From an uncultured Erysipelotrichaceae bacterium (GTDB lineage: Bacteria; Bacillota_I; Bacilli_A; RFN20; CAG-288): DNA of 39,039 bases. The translations under genes were made by a program, and so were the position numbers. The notes under the pieces are model-generated. The model saw nothing but the letters and a program-made list of their open reading frames with translations, was not told the origin of the DNA and searched no databases. Each line of letters begins with the position of its first letter. Position 1 is the first letter of the stretch. Below are positions 1 through 8,794 of this stretch, one piece after another. The stretch covers positions 1 to 39,039 of the forward strand of contig CACYCE010000057.1 of the NCBI GenBank assembly GCA_902772915.1, written 5' to 3'.

Positions 1-287
1 CCTTCCCCTTCTTCGCCTTCTTCATCAGCGATATCATCGAGGGTTTCAACTTCAACGTGAGCTTGAGAATAAGTGACTCTTTCTCTTAGATCCCAGAAAT
101 TATCCGAAAGAATTACAAATCTTCCATCGGTAGTTAAGATAGTGTAGAAAAGTGAGACTTTAGCTAATTTTTCTTTATCGGAGAGGTGAAGCATATCCGC
201 GACTTTAAGAAATAAATCTTGGAATTTAACAGGCTTCTTTTCTTCTTTTAATATTGCGTAGGCCGCATCGAGCATCGATAGTGCCAT
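1..287 (-). CDS. rpoE: RNA polymerase delta subunit, C-terminus off window
   Basis: Delta is a Firmicutes-specific RNA polymerase accessory subunit that speeds enzyme recycling and lowers non-specific DNA binding. The reading frame starts at ATG 287 with MALSMLDAAYAIL and stays open to base 1, giving about 95 residues. The first 75 or so match the folded HARE-HTH-like N-terminal domain (DLFLKVADML, LFYTILTTDGRFV, NFWDLRERV). The visible end turns into an acidic Asp/Glu/Gly tract (DEEGEEGEG), the start of the disordered acidic tail typical of delta. An AGGAAGG lies 11 bases upstream. It is the last visible gene of ychF-ispF-argS-rpoE, 26 bases after argS; argS next to rpoE is known in Bacilli. 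Only the tail is missing, so identification is firm. Confidence 0.9.
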   Translation of the reverse strand, partial: MALSMLDAAYAILKEEKKPVKFQDLFLKVADMLHLSDKEKLAKVSLFYTILTTDGRFVILSDNFWDLRERVTYSQAHVEVETLDDIADEEGEEGE

Positions 288-313
288 AAAGTAATTATCC
301 TTCCTAGTAAAAT

Positions 314-1936
314 TTACATATGTTGAGGTGCAGAGACACCAATTAGAGACAATCCTTCCTCGAGAACTATCTGACTAGCCTTACATAGAGCTAACCTTTG
401 AGAAGAGAGTTCTACATTAGTAGAATCTAAGACTCTGCAATTGGTGTAAAAGTCGTTAATCTTCGCCGCCAATTCCCTCACATAGATAGTAATTTTAGAA
501 GGTGCTAATGTCAAGGCAGATTCATTAATAATTTCACTGAATTCGCTTAGTTTTTTAATCAAGTCTAATTCAGACTTCTCAACTAGCAAATTCCCTTGGC
601 TATTTAAGCCGTATTGAGCTTGACCAATTTCTAACATCGTATAAAGTCTAGCGTTAGCGTATTGACAATAATATACGGGGTTAGAAGTACCCATGGTCTT
701 TGCTAAATCAATGTCGAAATCTAAATGCTGAGAAGATGCTCTAGATACGAAGAAGAATCTTACTCCATCAACCCCAACTTCCTCACACAACTCTTTCATT
801 GAGATGGCGTTGCCGGTTCTTTTAGACATCTTGTATTCTTTGCCATCTTTAAATAGTCTAACCATTTGAACTAATTCGATATCTAATTTGTCAGGATTCT
901 CACCTAGAGATTTCATGGAAGATTTAATTCTAGCAATATACCCGTGGTGATCCGCGCCGAACAAATCTATTAAACGTTGATAACCTCTATCGAATTTATC
1001 TTTATGATAAGCAATATCAGGTAACAAGTAAGTGTAAGACCCATCTTTCTTGATAATAACTCTATCTTTATCATCGCCATCTTGAGTTGTCTTCAAAAAT
1101 AAAGCTCCATCTTCTTGATAGCAGTAAGGCTTCAATTCCTCTAAAACCTTCTCAACTTTACCTTGATTTCTGATAGCTTTTTCCGAGGTGAAGACATCGA
1201 ATTCAACTCTGAATTCTCTCAAATCTTTCTTGATGTTTTCTAAAGCTAATTCCACACCTCTCTTTTTAAAAAATTCAAGATTTTCATTCTTGTAAGAATC
1301 TTTTCCTTCTTCAACTAAGATTTTGGCAAAGTTAATTACATCTTCACCGTGATATCCGTTTTCAGGAACATCTAAAGAATTATCACCTAATTCTTGAAAA
1401 TATCTAGCTTTTAAAGATAGACCTAAATTGTCAACTTGGCTACCTGCATCATTTACGTAATATTCCCTAGTTACATCGTAACCGGCTTTTTTAAGAATTC
1501 TAGAAAGACAGTCTCCTATAGCCGCCCCCCTAGCGTGACCTAAATGTAACGCACCAGTAGGATTAGCAGAGACGTATTCTAATAAAACTTTCTCATTCTT
1601 ACCTAATGTTGTTGAGCCGTAATTTTTCCCTTGTTCAATGATAGTTTTAATTAAGGAAGTAATCTGATTTTTAGAAATGAAGAAATTGATAAAGCCCGGC
1701 CCAGCGATTTCAATCTTATCGACTCCTTCAATATTTAAATCCGAGATAATCTCTTTAGCCAATACGACAGGAGCTTTATGAAAAACTTTCGCTAATTTCA
1801 TAGCGATATTAGTAGATAAATCACCTTGGCCCTCGTATTTAGGTCTTTCTAAAACAATATCATTTAAGTTAATTTCTTGGCCTAGAGATGAAACCTTCAA
1901 GGCAATGCTGTTTTTAATATTTTGTTCAATATTCAT
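314..1936 (-). CDS. argS: Arginyl-tRNA synthetase
   Basis: Class I aminoacyl-tRNA synthetase charging tRNA-Arg in the cytosol. The protein is 540 residues with the N-terminal Add-1 tRNA-binding domain (about 1-85), the HIGH motif as HLGH at 131-134 in SANPTGALHLGHARGA, a KMSKR loop near residue 355 (KMSKRTGN; many ArgRS have a degenerate form here), and a helical anticodon-binding C-terminal domain. An in-frame start 14 codons upstream exists, but the ATG at 1936 has AGGAG five bases before it and sits 8 bases after the ispF stop, so it is preferred. It lies between ispF and rpoE in one minus-strand operon. No T-box leader is visible, and the gene is internal to the operon. Confidence 0.96.
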   Translation of the reverse strand: MNIEQNIKNSIALKVSSLGQEINLNDIVLERPKYEGQGDLSTNIAMKLAKVFHKAPVVLAKEIISDLNIEGVDKIEIAGPGFINFFISKNQITSLIKTIIEQGKNYGSTTLGKNEKVLLEYVSANPTGALHLGHARGAAIGDCLSRILKKAGYDVTREYYVNDAGSQVDNLGLSLKARYFQELGDNSLDVPENGYHGEDVINFAKILVEEGKDSYKNENLEFFKKRGVELALENIKKDLREFRVEFDVFTSEKAIRNQGKVEKVLEELKPYCYQEDGALFLKTTQDGDDKDRVIIKKDGSYTYLLPDIAYHKDKFDRGYQRLIDLFGADHHGYIARIKSSMKSLGENPDKLDIELVQMVRLFKDGKEYKMSKRTGNAISMKELCEEVGVDGVRFFFVSRASSQHLDFDIDLAKTMGTSNPVYYCQYANARLYTMLEIGQAQYGLNSQGNLLVEKSELDLIKKLSEFSEIINESALTLAPSKITIYVRELAAKINDFYTNCRVLDSTNVELSSQRLALCKASQIVLEEGLSLIGVSAPQHM

Positions 1937-1944
1937 AACTACTC

Positions 1945-2424
1945 CTATTCTTGGATCAAGAGAATCGTAGCAAAGCATCCGATTCCTAATCCTTTTCCTA
2001 AATCATCTAATTTCTCGTTAGTTCCCGCTTTGACAGAAACGCAATCTTCATCCACATTAAGTTCCTTAGCTAACTTTTTTCTAATTTGAGGAATATAAGT
2101 TTTAATCTTAGGTCTTTGAAGAATCAAAGAGATATCGACATTGTTAACTTTAAAATTTCTCTTCTCCATTTCTTTTAAAGCGAAGGATAGAATTTCAAAA
2201 GAATTCATATCTTTAGTCTTCGTGCTATTAGGAGGAAAATAAGTCCCTAGATCCCCTAAAGCTAAGCCTCCTAAAATAGATTCAGCTAAAGCGTGATAGA
2301 TTACATCCCCATCAGAGTGAGCAACAGTAGAAAATTCACAAGGAATCTTAACCCCTCCTAAAAGGATGTATTCTCCTTTATCAAGACGATGAACATCGTA
2401 AGAACTGCCGATTCTCAATTTCAT
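1945..2424 (-). CDS. ispF: 2-C-methyl-D-erythritol 2,4-cyclodiphosphate synthase
   Basis: Fifth enzyme of the non-mevalonate (MEP) isoprenoid pathway, a cytosolic homotrimer. At 159 residues it has the normal family length. The metal ligands are visible as D10 and H12 in SSYDVHR and H44 in HSDGDVIYHA; the substrate-loop HSDGD starts at 36. The GTYFPPN region and the C-terminal KAGTNEKLDDLGKGLGI match the family, although the usual TTEK is AGTNEK. The start ATG lies 2 bases after the ychF stop, with AAGGAAAG upstream inside ychF, so translation is likely coupled. Its presence implies isoprenoid precursors via the MEP route; other MEP genes are not in the window. Confidence 0.95.
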   Translation of the reverse strand: MKLRIGSSYDVHRLDKGEYILLGGVKIPCEFSTVAHSDGDVIYHALAESILGGLALGDLGTYFPPNSTKTKDMNSFEILSFALKEMEKRNFKVNNVDISLILQRPKIKTYIPQIRKKLAKELNVDEDCVSVKAGTNEKLDDLGKGLGIGCFATILLIQE

Positions 2425-2426
2425 AA

Positions 2427-3551
2427 TTATTTCTTTCCTTGATCTTTAACGACGTTAAATTTAATGAACAAGATATCTCCATCTTGAACTTTGTAATCTT
2501 TACCTTGGGTTAAGATTTTGCCATTGGCTTTGAGATTTTGTTCAGTTTCAAATTTATCGATATCTTCATATTTGTAAACTTCAGCCTTAACAAATCCTTT
2601 TTGGAAATCCGTGTGAATAATACCTGCACATTCAGGAGCGGTCATTCCTTGCTTAAAAGTCCAAGCTCGAACCTCATCACTACCGACTGTGAAGAAAGTT
2701 CTTAAACCTAATAAGTGATAAGAAGCCGTAGCGACTTTTTCTAAGCCGGAGACGTTTGTTCCTAACATATTTAGATAATCTAATCTCTCTTCTTCAGATA
2801 AAGGGGCTAAATCTTCCTCGACTTTAGCGGAGACTGGTATAGCTAAGCAATTATGTTTAGCAGCGTATTCTTTAACTATGGAGAAATATTTGTCTTCATC
2901 AGGATTAGCGTAAGCTTCTTCAGAGACATTACCAACATAAATAGTAGGTAAACATGTCAAGAGATTTAAAGGAGCGAGGAGTTTACTTTCTTCGTAAGTT
3001 AAAGGAATATCTCTAACCATAGTTCCGTTTTCCATAAGAGGTTTAATTTTATCGATAACGGCCAATTCAGCAATAGCCTCCTTATCTTTTTCAATATGAG
3101 CTTTCTTAGCGGTCTTCTCTCTTCTTTTATTTAAGACATCTAAATCAGCCATGACTAATTCAAATTCGATTTCTTCAATATCTCTTAAAGGATCGATACT
3201 GCCTTCAACGTGAACGATTTCGCTAGATTCAAAGCATCTAACAACGTGAATAATAGCGTCGCAGTTTCTTATATTTCCTAAAAATTGATTACCTAAACCT
3301 TCACCTTTAGATGCACCTTTAACTAAACCGGCGATATCGGTAAATTCAAAAGTTGCTCGCACTTGAGATTTAGGATGGAACAAAGAGCAAAGACGATCAA
3401 AGCGAGGATCTTTAACTTCAACAATTCCAGTATTAGGATTGATAGTCGCGAAAGGATAATTTTCCGCGATTACATGCGAATTGGTAATAGCGTTAAATAA
3501 GGTGGATTTTCCAACGTTAGGTAATCCGACAATTCCAGCTTTTAATGACAT
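2427..3551 (-). CDS. ychF: Ribosome-binding ATPase YchF (OLA1 family)
   Basis: An Obg-family P-loop NTPase that prefers ATP and associates with ribosomes; linked to stress responses in other bacteria. The 374 residues start with MSLKAGIVGLPNVGKS (P-loop at 9-16), followed by DIAGLVKGASKGEGLGNQFL (G3 and switch II). The G4 site reads NVSE instead of NKxD, as expected for YchF and the basis of its ATP preference. A coiled-coil insertion lies in the middle and the C-terminal TGS domain includes FFTVGSDEVRAWTF. It is slightly longer than the common 363-366 residues. It is the first gene of the ychF-ispF-argS-rpoE operon; the promoter must lie in the AT-rich 148 bases shared with the divergent Sel1 gene. 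Confidence 0.96.
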   Translation of the reverse strand: MSLKAGIVGLPNVGKSTLFNAITNSHVIAENYPFATINPNTGIVEVKDPRFDRLCSLFHPKSQVRATFEFTDIAGLVKGASKGEGLGNQFLGNIRNCDAIIHVVRCFESSEIVHVEGSIDPLRDIEEIEFELVMADLDVLNKRREKTAKKAHIEKDKEAIAELAVIDKIKPLMENGTMVRDIPLTYEESKLLAPLNLLTCLPTIYVGNVSEEAYANPDEDKYFSIVKEYAAKHNCLAIPVSAKVEEDLAPLSEEERLDYLNMLGTNVSGLEKVATASYHLLGLRTFFTVGSDEVRAWTFKQGMTAPECAGIIHTDFQKGFVKAEVYKYEDIDKFETEQNLKANGKILTQGKDYKVQDGDILFIKFNVVKDQGKK

Positions 3552-3699
3552 ATCTTCTTATAATCTCCTCGTTATAGTAGTTATATTTAATTAAAATTAA
3601 ATATCAAACGCGCTTGTTATTTTATCATTTAATAAATAAATTACAAATACTTTTAAAAAGAAATAAAAAAATAAGTGCTTTTTGTAGTAAAATTTTAAT

Positions 3700-4566
3700 A
3701 TGAAAAGTATCGACTATTACTCTTATCCAAAAGAGGAATTAATCGCCTTGAATAAAGCTGAACCTACTAATTCAGAAATACTTTTAGCTTTGGGAAATAA
3801 GTATGAAAACGACAATAATTTTGTCAAGGCTTTCACTTATTATAGAAAGGCTAGTAAGTTAGGTAACTTAGAAGCTACGCACTATCTAGGTAATTATTAT
3901 TTCACTGGTAAAGGAACTAAACTAGATTTTAAAAAAGCTCGCTCTTGCTATTTAAAAAATAGTAAAGTCAATCACCTCTCTTCTATTTTAAAACTAGCTC
4001 TAATCTATTTAGAAGGAAAAGGAGTAGAAAAAAACGAAAAGAAATCTCTCTCTTTTATAAAAAAAGCTGTTAAATTAAATTCCACTTCCGCTTTGTTTTC
4101 TCTAGGTCAATATCACCTTAAAGGAATAGGGACTAAACAAAATCCTAAATTAGCTTTCAGATATTTTAAAAAAGCTGCTGATCGTTACTATCCTGACGCG
4201 GAAATTCAAACTGGAGATATGTATTTTAAAGGAATCGGTGTTAAGCAAAATTACAAAAAGGCCTTGCAATATTATAAACGCGCCTCTGATGATTGTTCTT
4301 GCTCATATCCTAAAGTTCAAGCAGGCATCATGTACAAAGAGGGTTTAGGAACTAAAATCAATTATAAAAAAGCTAAAAAATATTTCTTAGAAGCTATAGA
4401 TTTCGATGAAGATGGTCAAGCTTATTTTATGCTTGGTAATCTTTACGAAGAAGGGCTAGGAGTAGAAAAAGATCTAAAAAAGGCGAAGGAATGTTATTTC
4501 TCCGCCATGATGCAATCTTACGTTAATGGTCGACACAAGTATGTCGAACTAGATAGAAAAGATTAA
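3700..4566 (+). CDS. Sel1-like repeat protein, cytoplasmic
   Basis: A 288-residue protein built almost entirely of Sel1/TPR-like repeats of about 36 residues. The consensus YYFTGKGTKLDFKKARSCY recurs as YLEGKGVEKNEKKSLSF, YHLKGIGTKQNPKLAFRYF, YFKGIGVKQNYKKALQYY, MYKEGLGTKINYKKAKKYF and LYEEGLGVEKDLKKAKECY, giving six or seven units. Sel1 arrays act as alpha-solenoid scaffolds for protein-protein contacts; the partner cannot be read from sequence. There is no signal peptide or membrane segment, so a cytoplasmic location is inferred. No Shine-Dalgarno is visible, and a TAAAAT at 3688-3693 lies 6 bases before the ATG, which suggests a leaderless or very short 5' UTR. The 3' end overlaps the convergent LRR gene by 4 bases. 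Confidence 0.85.
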   Translation: MKSIDYYSYPKEELIALNKAEPTNSEILLALGNKYENDNNFVKAFTYYRKASKLGNLEATHYLGNYYFTGKGTKLDFKKARSCYLKNSKVNHLSSILKLALIYLEGKGVEKNEKKSLSFIKKAVKLNSTSALFSLGQYHLKGIGTKQNPKLAFRYFKKAADRYYPDAEIQTGDMYFKGIGVKQNYKKALQYYKRASDDCSCSYPKVQAGIMYKEGLGTKINYKKAKKYFLEAIDFDEDGQAYFMLGNLYEEGLGVEKDLKKAKECYFSAMMQSYVNGRHKYVELDRKD

Positions 4567-5531
4567 TTTTTTCTCTTGAATCCCCAAGTTACTAATTTCT
4601 TATAGAGTTCCCCATCAGTTTGTTTATCTCCATCCCAAGAGAAGAACCACTTGCTAGGTTTAGAATCTAATTCACAGAAGATGAAGGTGTATTTAGAAAA
4701 AGCGAAGTCTTCAATAGTCTCTACTGAACTAGGGATAAATACTTGAGCGATAGATACACTATCTAGAGCGTGTTCTTCAATGTGGTGAACTGATTCAGGA
4801 ATATAGACTATTCTAATACCATCAATTTGATATAAAGCTTTAGAATCAATAGATGTGACTCTTCTTTCTGAATTTCCTTTTTTAACTGAATAAGGAATCT
4901 CCAAGATACCACCTATTTTTTCAGCTTTCTTTCTATCGATAAGATTGAAAATTAAAGATAATTCACTTTCATTAATAATCTTATAAACTAAACCGTCATC
5001 ATTAATAATGACATCTTTTTCTCTAACGTCGGCAATTACATTCGAACGATATTCTTTTTCATATCCAAAAGGAATCATTCTCTCTTCTAAAAGAACCAAG
5101 TTATTTTCCCCAAAGCAAGAAAAATATTCTTCGGTTCTTAATTCAGGGAATAAGCTTTCTAATTCTTTATCCGAATCAATTAGATCATTTTCAGCTTGAT
5201 ACGCTTCAGAGTCGGATTCAATTTTGTTTCTCTCCTCTTTGGCTCTTTTAGTTTCTATTGATTTTTCATCAATTAAGAAAGGATTTCTCACGTATAATTT
5301 TTCGATAGTTTTAGGAACGAAGATAATGGAATTAGTGACATTTTCAAAAGCGCCGTGTCTAATGGAAGTGACCAAAAATTCATCGTTTCCGACTCTTACA
5401 GAAGCGGGGATATTAATCACTTTATATTGAAGCTTTTCTCTCTCATTTAAATGATAGCCATCCAAACGCAATTCGTTGTTAATTACTTCAAACTGCATTC
5501 CTTCATCGTTTTTAATAATCACATTTTCCAT
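4563..5531 (-). CDS. BspA-type leucine-rich-repeat protein without signal peptide
   Basis: A 322-residue protein with two similar modules. Each starts with a short VYKIINE/EFEVINN-like strand, then a conserved IP.SV..G....VTSI segment (about 40-60 and 205-225) and LRR_5 units such as IVYIPESVHHIEEHALDS and VFIPSSVETIEDFAFS. The pattern is that of BspA/Treponema-type leucine-rich repeats (LRR_5), usually found on surface proteins that mediate adhesion. Here no signal peptide, anchor or membrane segment is present, so the protein seems cytoplasmic. The middle (about 85-150) is acidic and low-complexity. GGAG lies 10 bases before the ATG. It converges on the Sel1 gene with a shared TTAA at the two stops. 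The function is unknown. Confidence 0.7.
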   Translation of the reverse strand: MENVIIKNDEGMQFEVINNELRLDGYHLNEREKLQYKVINIPASVRVGNDEFLVTSIRHGAFENVTNSIIFVPKTIEKLYVRNPFLIDEKSIETKRAKEERNKIESDSEAYQAENDLIDSDKELESLFPELRTEEYFSCFGENNLVLLEERMIPFGYEKEYRSNVIADVREKDVIINDDGLVYKIINESELSLIFNLIDRKKAEKIGGILEIPYSVKKGNSERRVTSIDSKALYQIDGIRIVYIPESVHHIEEHALDSVSIAQVFIPSSVETIEDFAFSKYTFIFCELDSKPSKWFFSWDGDKQTDGELYKKLVTWGFKRKN

Positions 5532-5585
5532 ACGAAAAAATCTCCTATGTCAATTATAAAACAGATTAGATAAAAAATGAATTGA

Positions 5586-5612
5586 ATAAAAGCCTCCGAG
5601 TAAACGGAGGCT
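5586..5612 (-). terminator. Rho-independent terminator after the cold-shock gene
   Basis: On the minus strand an 8-bp perfect stem AGCCTCCG / CGGAGGCT with a short T-rich loop is followed by TTTATTC. It sits 33 bases after the cold-shock stop codon and before the LRR gene, separating the two units. Confidence 0.85.
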
Positions 5613-5644
5613 GATTTCACCAAATAGTTTTTAATTTCGAACTT

Positions 5645-5887
5645 CTATTTAGCAGGTTCACTTTGCTCAGGAGCGGCAGCGGGAGCTTCGTCAACTTTTT
5701 TAACGTTAGAAGCTCTCAATCCTCTATCGGAAGATTCACAGTCAAATTCTACTTTTTCACCTTCGGTAGCGGTTTTGTAACCTTCCATAACAATAGCAGA
5801 GTAGTGGAAGAAGACGTCTTTGCCATCCTCAGAACGAATGAAGCCGTAACCCTTCTCCTTATTAAACATCTTTACAGTACCCTTCAT
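5645..5887 (-). CDS. Cold-shock domain protein with Ala/Pro/Glu tail
   Basis: A CspA/CspB-type single-stranded nucleic-acid-binding OB fold, acting as an RNA chaperone. It has 80 residues: RNP1 as KGYGFIR (12-18), RNP2 as VFFHYS (25-30), and the G.KVEFD and RASNVKKV strands. Typical Csp proteins are 65-70 residues; this one adds a low-complexity acidic tail (EAPAAAPEQSEPAK). It is transcribed alone: a promoter lies 35-60 bases upstream and a strong terminator follows. The 5' UTR is short (about 30 bases), with AAGGGA upstream of the ATG, so no long CspA-type cold-sensing leader is present. Which paralogue it is (cspA, B, C, D) cannot be told. Confidence 0.93.
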   Translation of the reverse strand: MKGTVKMFNKEKGYGFIRSEDGKDVFFHYSAIVMEGYKTATEGEKVEFDCESSDRGLRASNVKKVDEAPAAAPEQSEPAK

Positions 5888-5921
5888 GGAAAATCCCTTT
5901 CATAATGCTAATCTCTAGCAC

Positions 5922-5948
5922 AATATAAATATACACCTAAAAAGTCAA
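5922..5948 (-). promoter_or_regulatory. Probable sigma-A promoter of the cold-shock gene
   Basis: On the minus strand, TTGACT (5943-5948) is followed after 15 bases by TATATT (5922-5927), or after 17 bases by the poorer TATTGT. The predicted start gives a leader of about 30 bases ahead of the cold-shock ATG at 5887. The exact -10 is uncertain. Confidence 0.6.
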
Positions 5949-5982
5949 TAATAGTTAATTTTTTAACAAAAAAATCGCAATT

Positions 5983-8793
5983 TTAGTGCCTTTGCATATG
6001 TTTGAATAAATATCGAGAAATCACAAGATAAATTACAAAGCAAGAAAAAATAAAAATTACTATATCTAAAAACAGCGTATTTACAAACATTTCAGGAACA
6101 AACTGCCCTATTTTTATTCCCAGTTCCCTTTCTATTCCAGACTTAAACAATTGGAAAAAGATTATTAAAAAAATAGAAGAGTTAACATAAGAATAACTCG
6201 ACAAAAGTAAACCAAAGGTAAAATAATGCTCGATAATCTCACTTTTATTGAAACCTTGAGCAACCATCATAATTATTTTCCTGTTTTCTTCTTTAGCAGT
6301 CAAAATCAAAACTAAGCTCATTAATGTGAGGGCAATCAAACTTGAAAATAAAGAAAAAATTTTAAGAAAGTTTCCAATTACTGACGTGATATAATCAATT
6401 CCCTCTAACATATCTTTAACTGGTAGGGAAAAAGAATAATCAGGATATAGATTTTCTAATCTATCTTTAATCTTTTGAATGTCTGAATTTTGATCGAATA
6501 AGAAAATAGCCTTCTCGATATTTCTCTCTTGGTAAGGTATCTTAAATTGGCTTTGAGAAATATCTAACAAAAAATCATCTTGCTGATAAATCTTATATTT
6601 TTCCTCTTCAACAACCCCTCTAATTATCAATTCCCCATCAGTAAAGACATTTTTATAAGTTCCGTTTTCTAAAACAGTTTTTGTTAAGCAAGTTAAATAT
6701 AGTGGTTTATTTAAACAATAGGGTTCTTTGGAATAAAGATATTTAGCTAAGCTAGAAGAAATTATAATCTCATTTTCATTTTTAGGGGCTATTCCCATCA
6801 ATAAGCTAGGTACTTTCATATAAGATTGAAAGGTCAAGGGGTTTGAAGAAATACCTGATAAATCTCCTAAAGCTACTCCTTGTGATAAAGCGATAGTAGA
6901 GCCTTGAAAGCCTTCTAAATTAAAATTTGCGTGATAATTGAAATCAGCGATCTCATTCAATTTACTTTTATCAGAAGAAACATATATCGGTTTTAAAAAA
7001 CCTGAATTAATTCCTTCATCAGAGCAATAATAGAAATTATCGGAAATATACACTGATTTAATCGAACTATTAAATCTCGTTTTTAAATCGTTTATATCCG
7101 AATAATATATGTCTTTTTCAACCTTATTTACCGCACTAACACGGCTGATTTCGAGATTAATTAGATTATTAATCCCGGGGAAAAATGAATTGGCAGATTG
7201 AAATATTAAATGAGAATATTTTTTGTCCTTTTTAACTTTATTTAAGAAGAGATATCCTTTGCCTTTTTTCATCATTAGTGCGTAAGATTTTTTAACTGCC
7301 CAAGGCTTATCTTTATTCTCTTCATTTTTTATTTCAAATTGCATTTCTTCTTCAAGAATATTTGACGAGAAAAATTGATTAGTATGAACAATTCTAGTTT
7401 GATTTCCTAGCAAAGCATACTTAACTTTAAAAGTCATCTCTAAATTGTATTTAAATTCAGAGGCGGAAATATCAACGTGAATATAGACATCTTCACTGCT
7501 GAGTCTATAATTCAAACTATCTATTAAGCTTGAAGAGGTATTTAAAGAATATAAATCACAAATAGATTCTAAATCTCCTGTTGATAACATCAAGATTATT
7601 TCTGAATTATCTAATGTTTTATCTTTAATGAGGTTATAATCTTCTTCATTTAATTCTTTGTAATAAATAAACTCCATAAAATTCCTCAAAGTTAACGAAT
7701 TGATATTCAATTCTAAATTTCGCGATTCAAAATACACTTTATTTTTATTGACGAATACATCTTCATAATTGAGATCGTAATATGTAGTAACTCCGCATAT
7801 TTCATCTTGATATTCAGATTTTAAAGATATGTAAGTTTCTAAAGTAGGTTCTTTAAATTCGTTTGAATTATATTCTTTATTTTTCCTTTTCATCAAAATA
7901 GTATTTTGATCATATCCGCTTTCTAAATAACTATTAATTGAAGATGAAATCCCATTTGAGATAAGATGAACTAAACCCAGAGAAATCAGCGCTAAAGAAG
8001 TAGCAAAAGAAGAAAATAAAACTCTACTTTTATTTTTAAACATCTTCCTCAAATTTGATTTAACCATCTTAAAGAAATCGTATTTTTTTCTTCTAGAAGA
8101 AATATTATTTATAGATTTATTCTCGTTTTGTATTATATTTTCAGCGCTTAAAATACCATCTCTGAATTTTAATATGTTATATGAATTATTTAATTCAAAA
8201 GTATTATGAGTAACTACAATCACTAAGTGAGATTGACTTAAATGCGAAAAAACCTTCATTAAATTCTTTCTGGTTTTTTCATCTAAAGGACCTAAAGGTT
8301 CATCTAGAAGGATGCATTTAGAGTCACGAATGAGAACTCTTGCTAAAGAGACCCTTTTTAATTCTCCTCCCGATAAGGTTCGGCATTCTTTATTTAATAA
8401 GCCTTTTATACCAGTAATCTTGATAACTTTCTCAATCTTCTCCTCTTTTTCTTTTTTAGAGAGATTGTATATTTCTAAAGGCAACATTAAAGTCGCTTTT
8501 ACTGTCTCTTTAGATTCAGTTAAATCATCTTGAAAGGAATATGAAAGAGAAGAAAAATACAATTCGCTCTTCTCTTTCAAAGATAATTCTTTCAATTCTC
8601 TACCTTGAAATTTTATCGAGCCTTCATAATCAGGTAAAAATCCACTTATTAAATTTAAAAATGTCGATTTACCTGAACCCGATTCACCAACTATGTAATA
8701 TAAACCGCTGTTGCAAAATTTAAATGAAACATTCCTAATTACATAATTATCCATATTAGGATATTTAAAATTCAGATTGTTAACTTCAATCAT
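5983..8793 (-). CDS. ABC transporter, ATPase fused to FtsX-like permease (large subunit)
   Basis: A 936-residue fusion. Residues 1-215 form an ABC ATPase: Walker A GESGSGKST (36-44), signature LSGGELKRVSLARV, Walker B ILLDEP, H-loop VVTHN. A FtsX/MacB-type permease follows: one membrane helix near 255-280, an extracytoplasmic domain of about 500 residues, then three C-terminal helices (FSLFSSLIALTLMSLVLIL and two more). MacB/LolCDE/Bce-like systems of this class use ATP to drive mechanical work or substrate movement at the outer membrane face rather than classical channel transport. It starts 1 base after the upstream 663-residue fusion, so the two probably form a heterodimer. The substrate is unknown; export or defence against peptides is one possibility. 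The outer domain is unusually large. Confidence 0.82.
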   Translation of the reverse strand: MIEVNNLNFKYPNMDNYVIRNVSFKFCNSGLYYIVGESGSGKSTFLNLISGFLPDYEGSIKFQGRELKELSLKEKSELYFSSLSYSFQDDLTESKETVKATLMLPLEIYNLSKKEKEEKIEKVIKITGIKGLLNKECRTLSGGELKRVSLARVLIRDSKCILLDEPLGPLDEKTRKNLMKVFSHLSQSHLVIVVTHNTFELNNSYNILKFRDGILSAENIIQNENKSINNISSRRKKYDFFKMVKSNLRKMFKNKSRVLFSSFATSLALISLGLVHLISNGISSSINSYLESGYDQNTILMKRKNKEYNSNEFKEPTLETYISLKSEYQDEICGVTTYYDLNYEDVFVNKNKVYFESRNLELNINSLTLRNFMEFIYYKELNEEDYNLIKDKTLDNSEIILMLSTGDLESICDLYSLNTSSSLIDSLNYRLSSEDVYIHVDISASEFKYNLEMTFKVKYALLGNQTRIVHTNQFFSSNILEEEMQFEIKNEENKDKPWAVKKSYALMMKKGKGYLFLNKVKKDKKYSHLIFQSANSFFPGINNLINLEISRVSAVNKVEKDIYYSDINDLKTRFNSSIKSVYISDNFYYCSDEGINSGFLKPIYVSSDKSKLNEIADFNYHANFNLEGFQGSTIALSQGVALGDLSGISSNPLTFQSYMKVPSLLMGIAPKNENEIIISSSLAKYLYSKEPYCLNKPLYLTCLTKTVLENGTYKNVFTDGELIIRGVVEEEKYKIYQQDDFLLDISQSQFKIPYQERNIEKAIFLFDQNSDIQKIKDRLENLYPDYSFSLPVKDMLEGIDYITSVIGNFLKIFSLFSSLIALTLMSLVLILTAKEENRKIIMMVAQGFNKSEIIEHYFTFGLLLSSYSYVNSSIFLIIFFQLFKSGIERELGIKIGQFVPEMFVNTLFLDIVIFIFSCFVIYLVISRYLFKHMQRH

Positions 8794-8794
8794 T

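Noticed and set aside
1937..2424. T-box leader before argS
   Set aside because: argS follows ispF by 8 bases inside an operon; no AGGGTGGNACCGCG-type signature seen.
3583..3604. Inverted repeat ATATTTAATT-AA-AATTAAATAT as operator
   Set aside because: It consists only of A and T in an AT-rich region, so chance is likely.
8312..8723. Short plus-strand open frames inside the ABC genes
   Set aside because: Antisense shadows of ATPase-domain codons; no SD, no homology.
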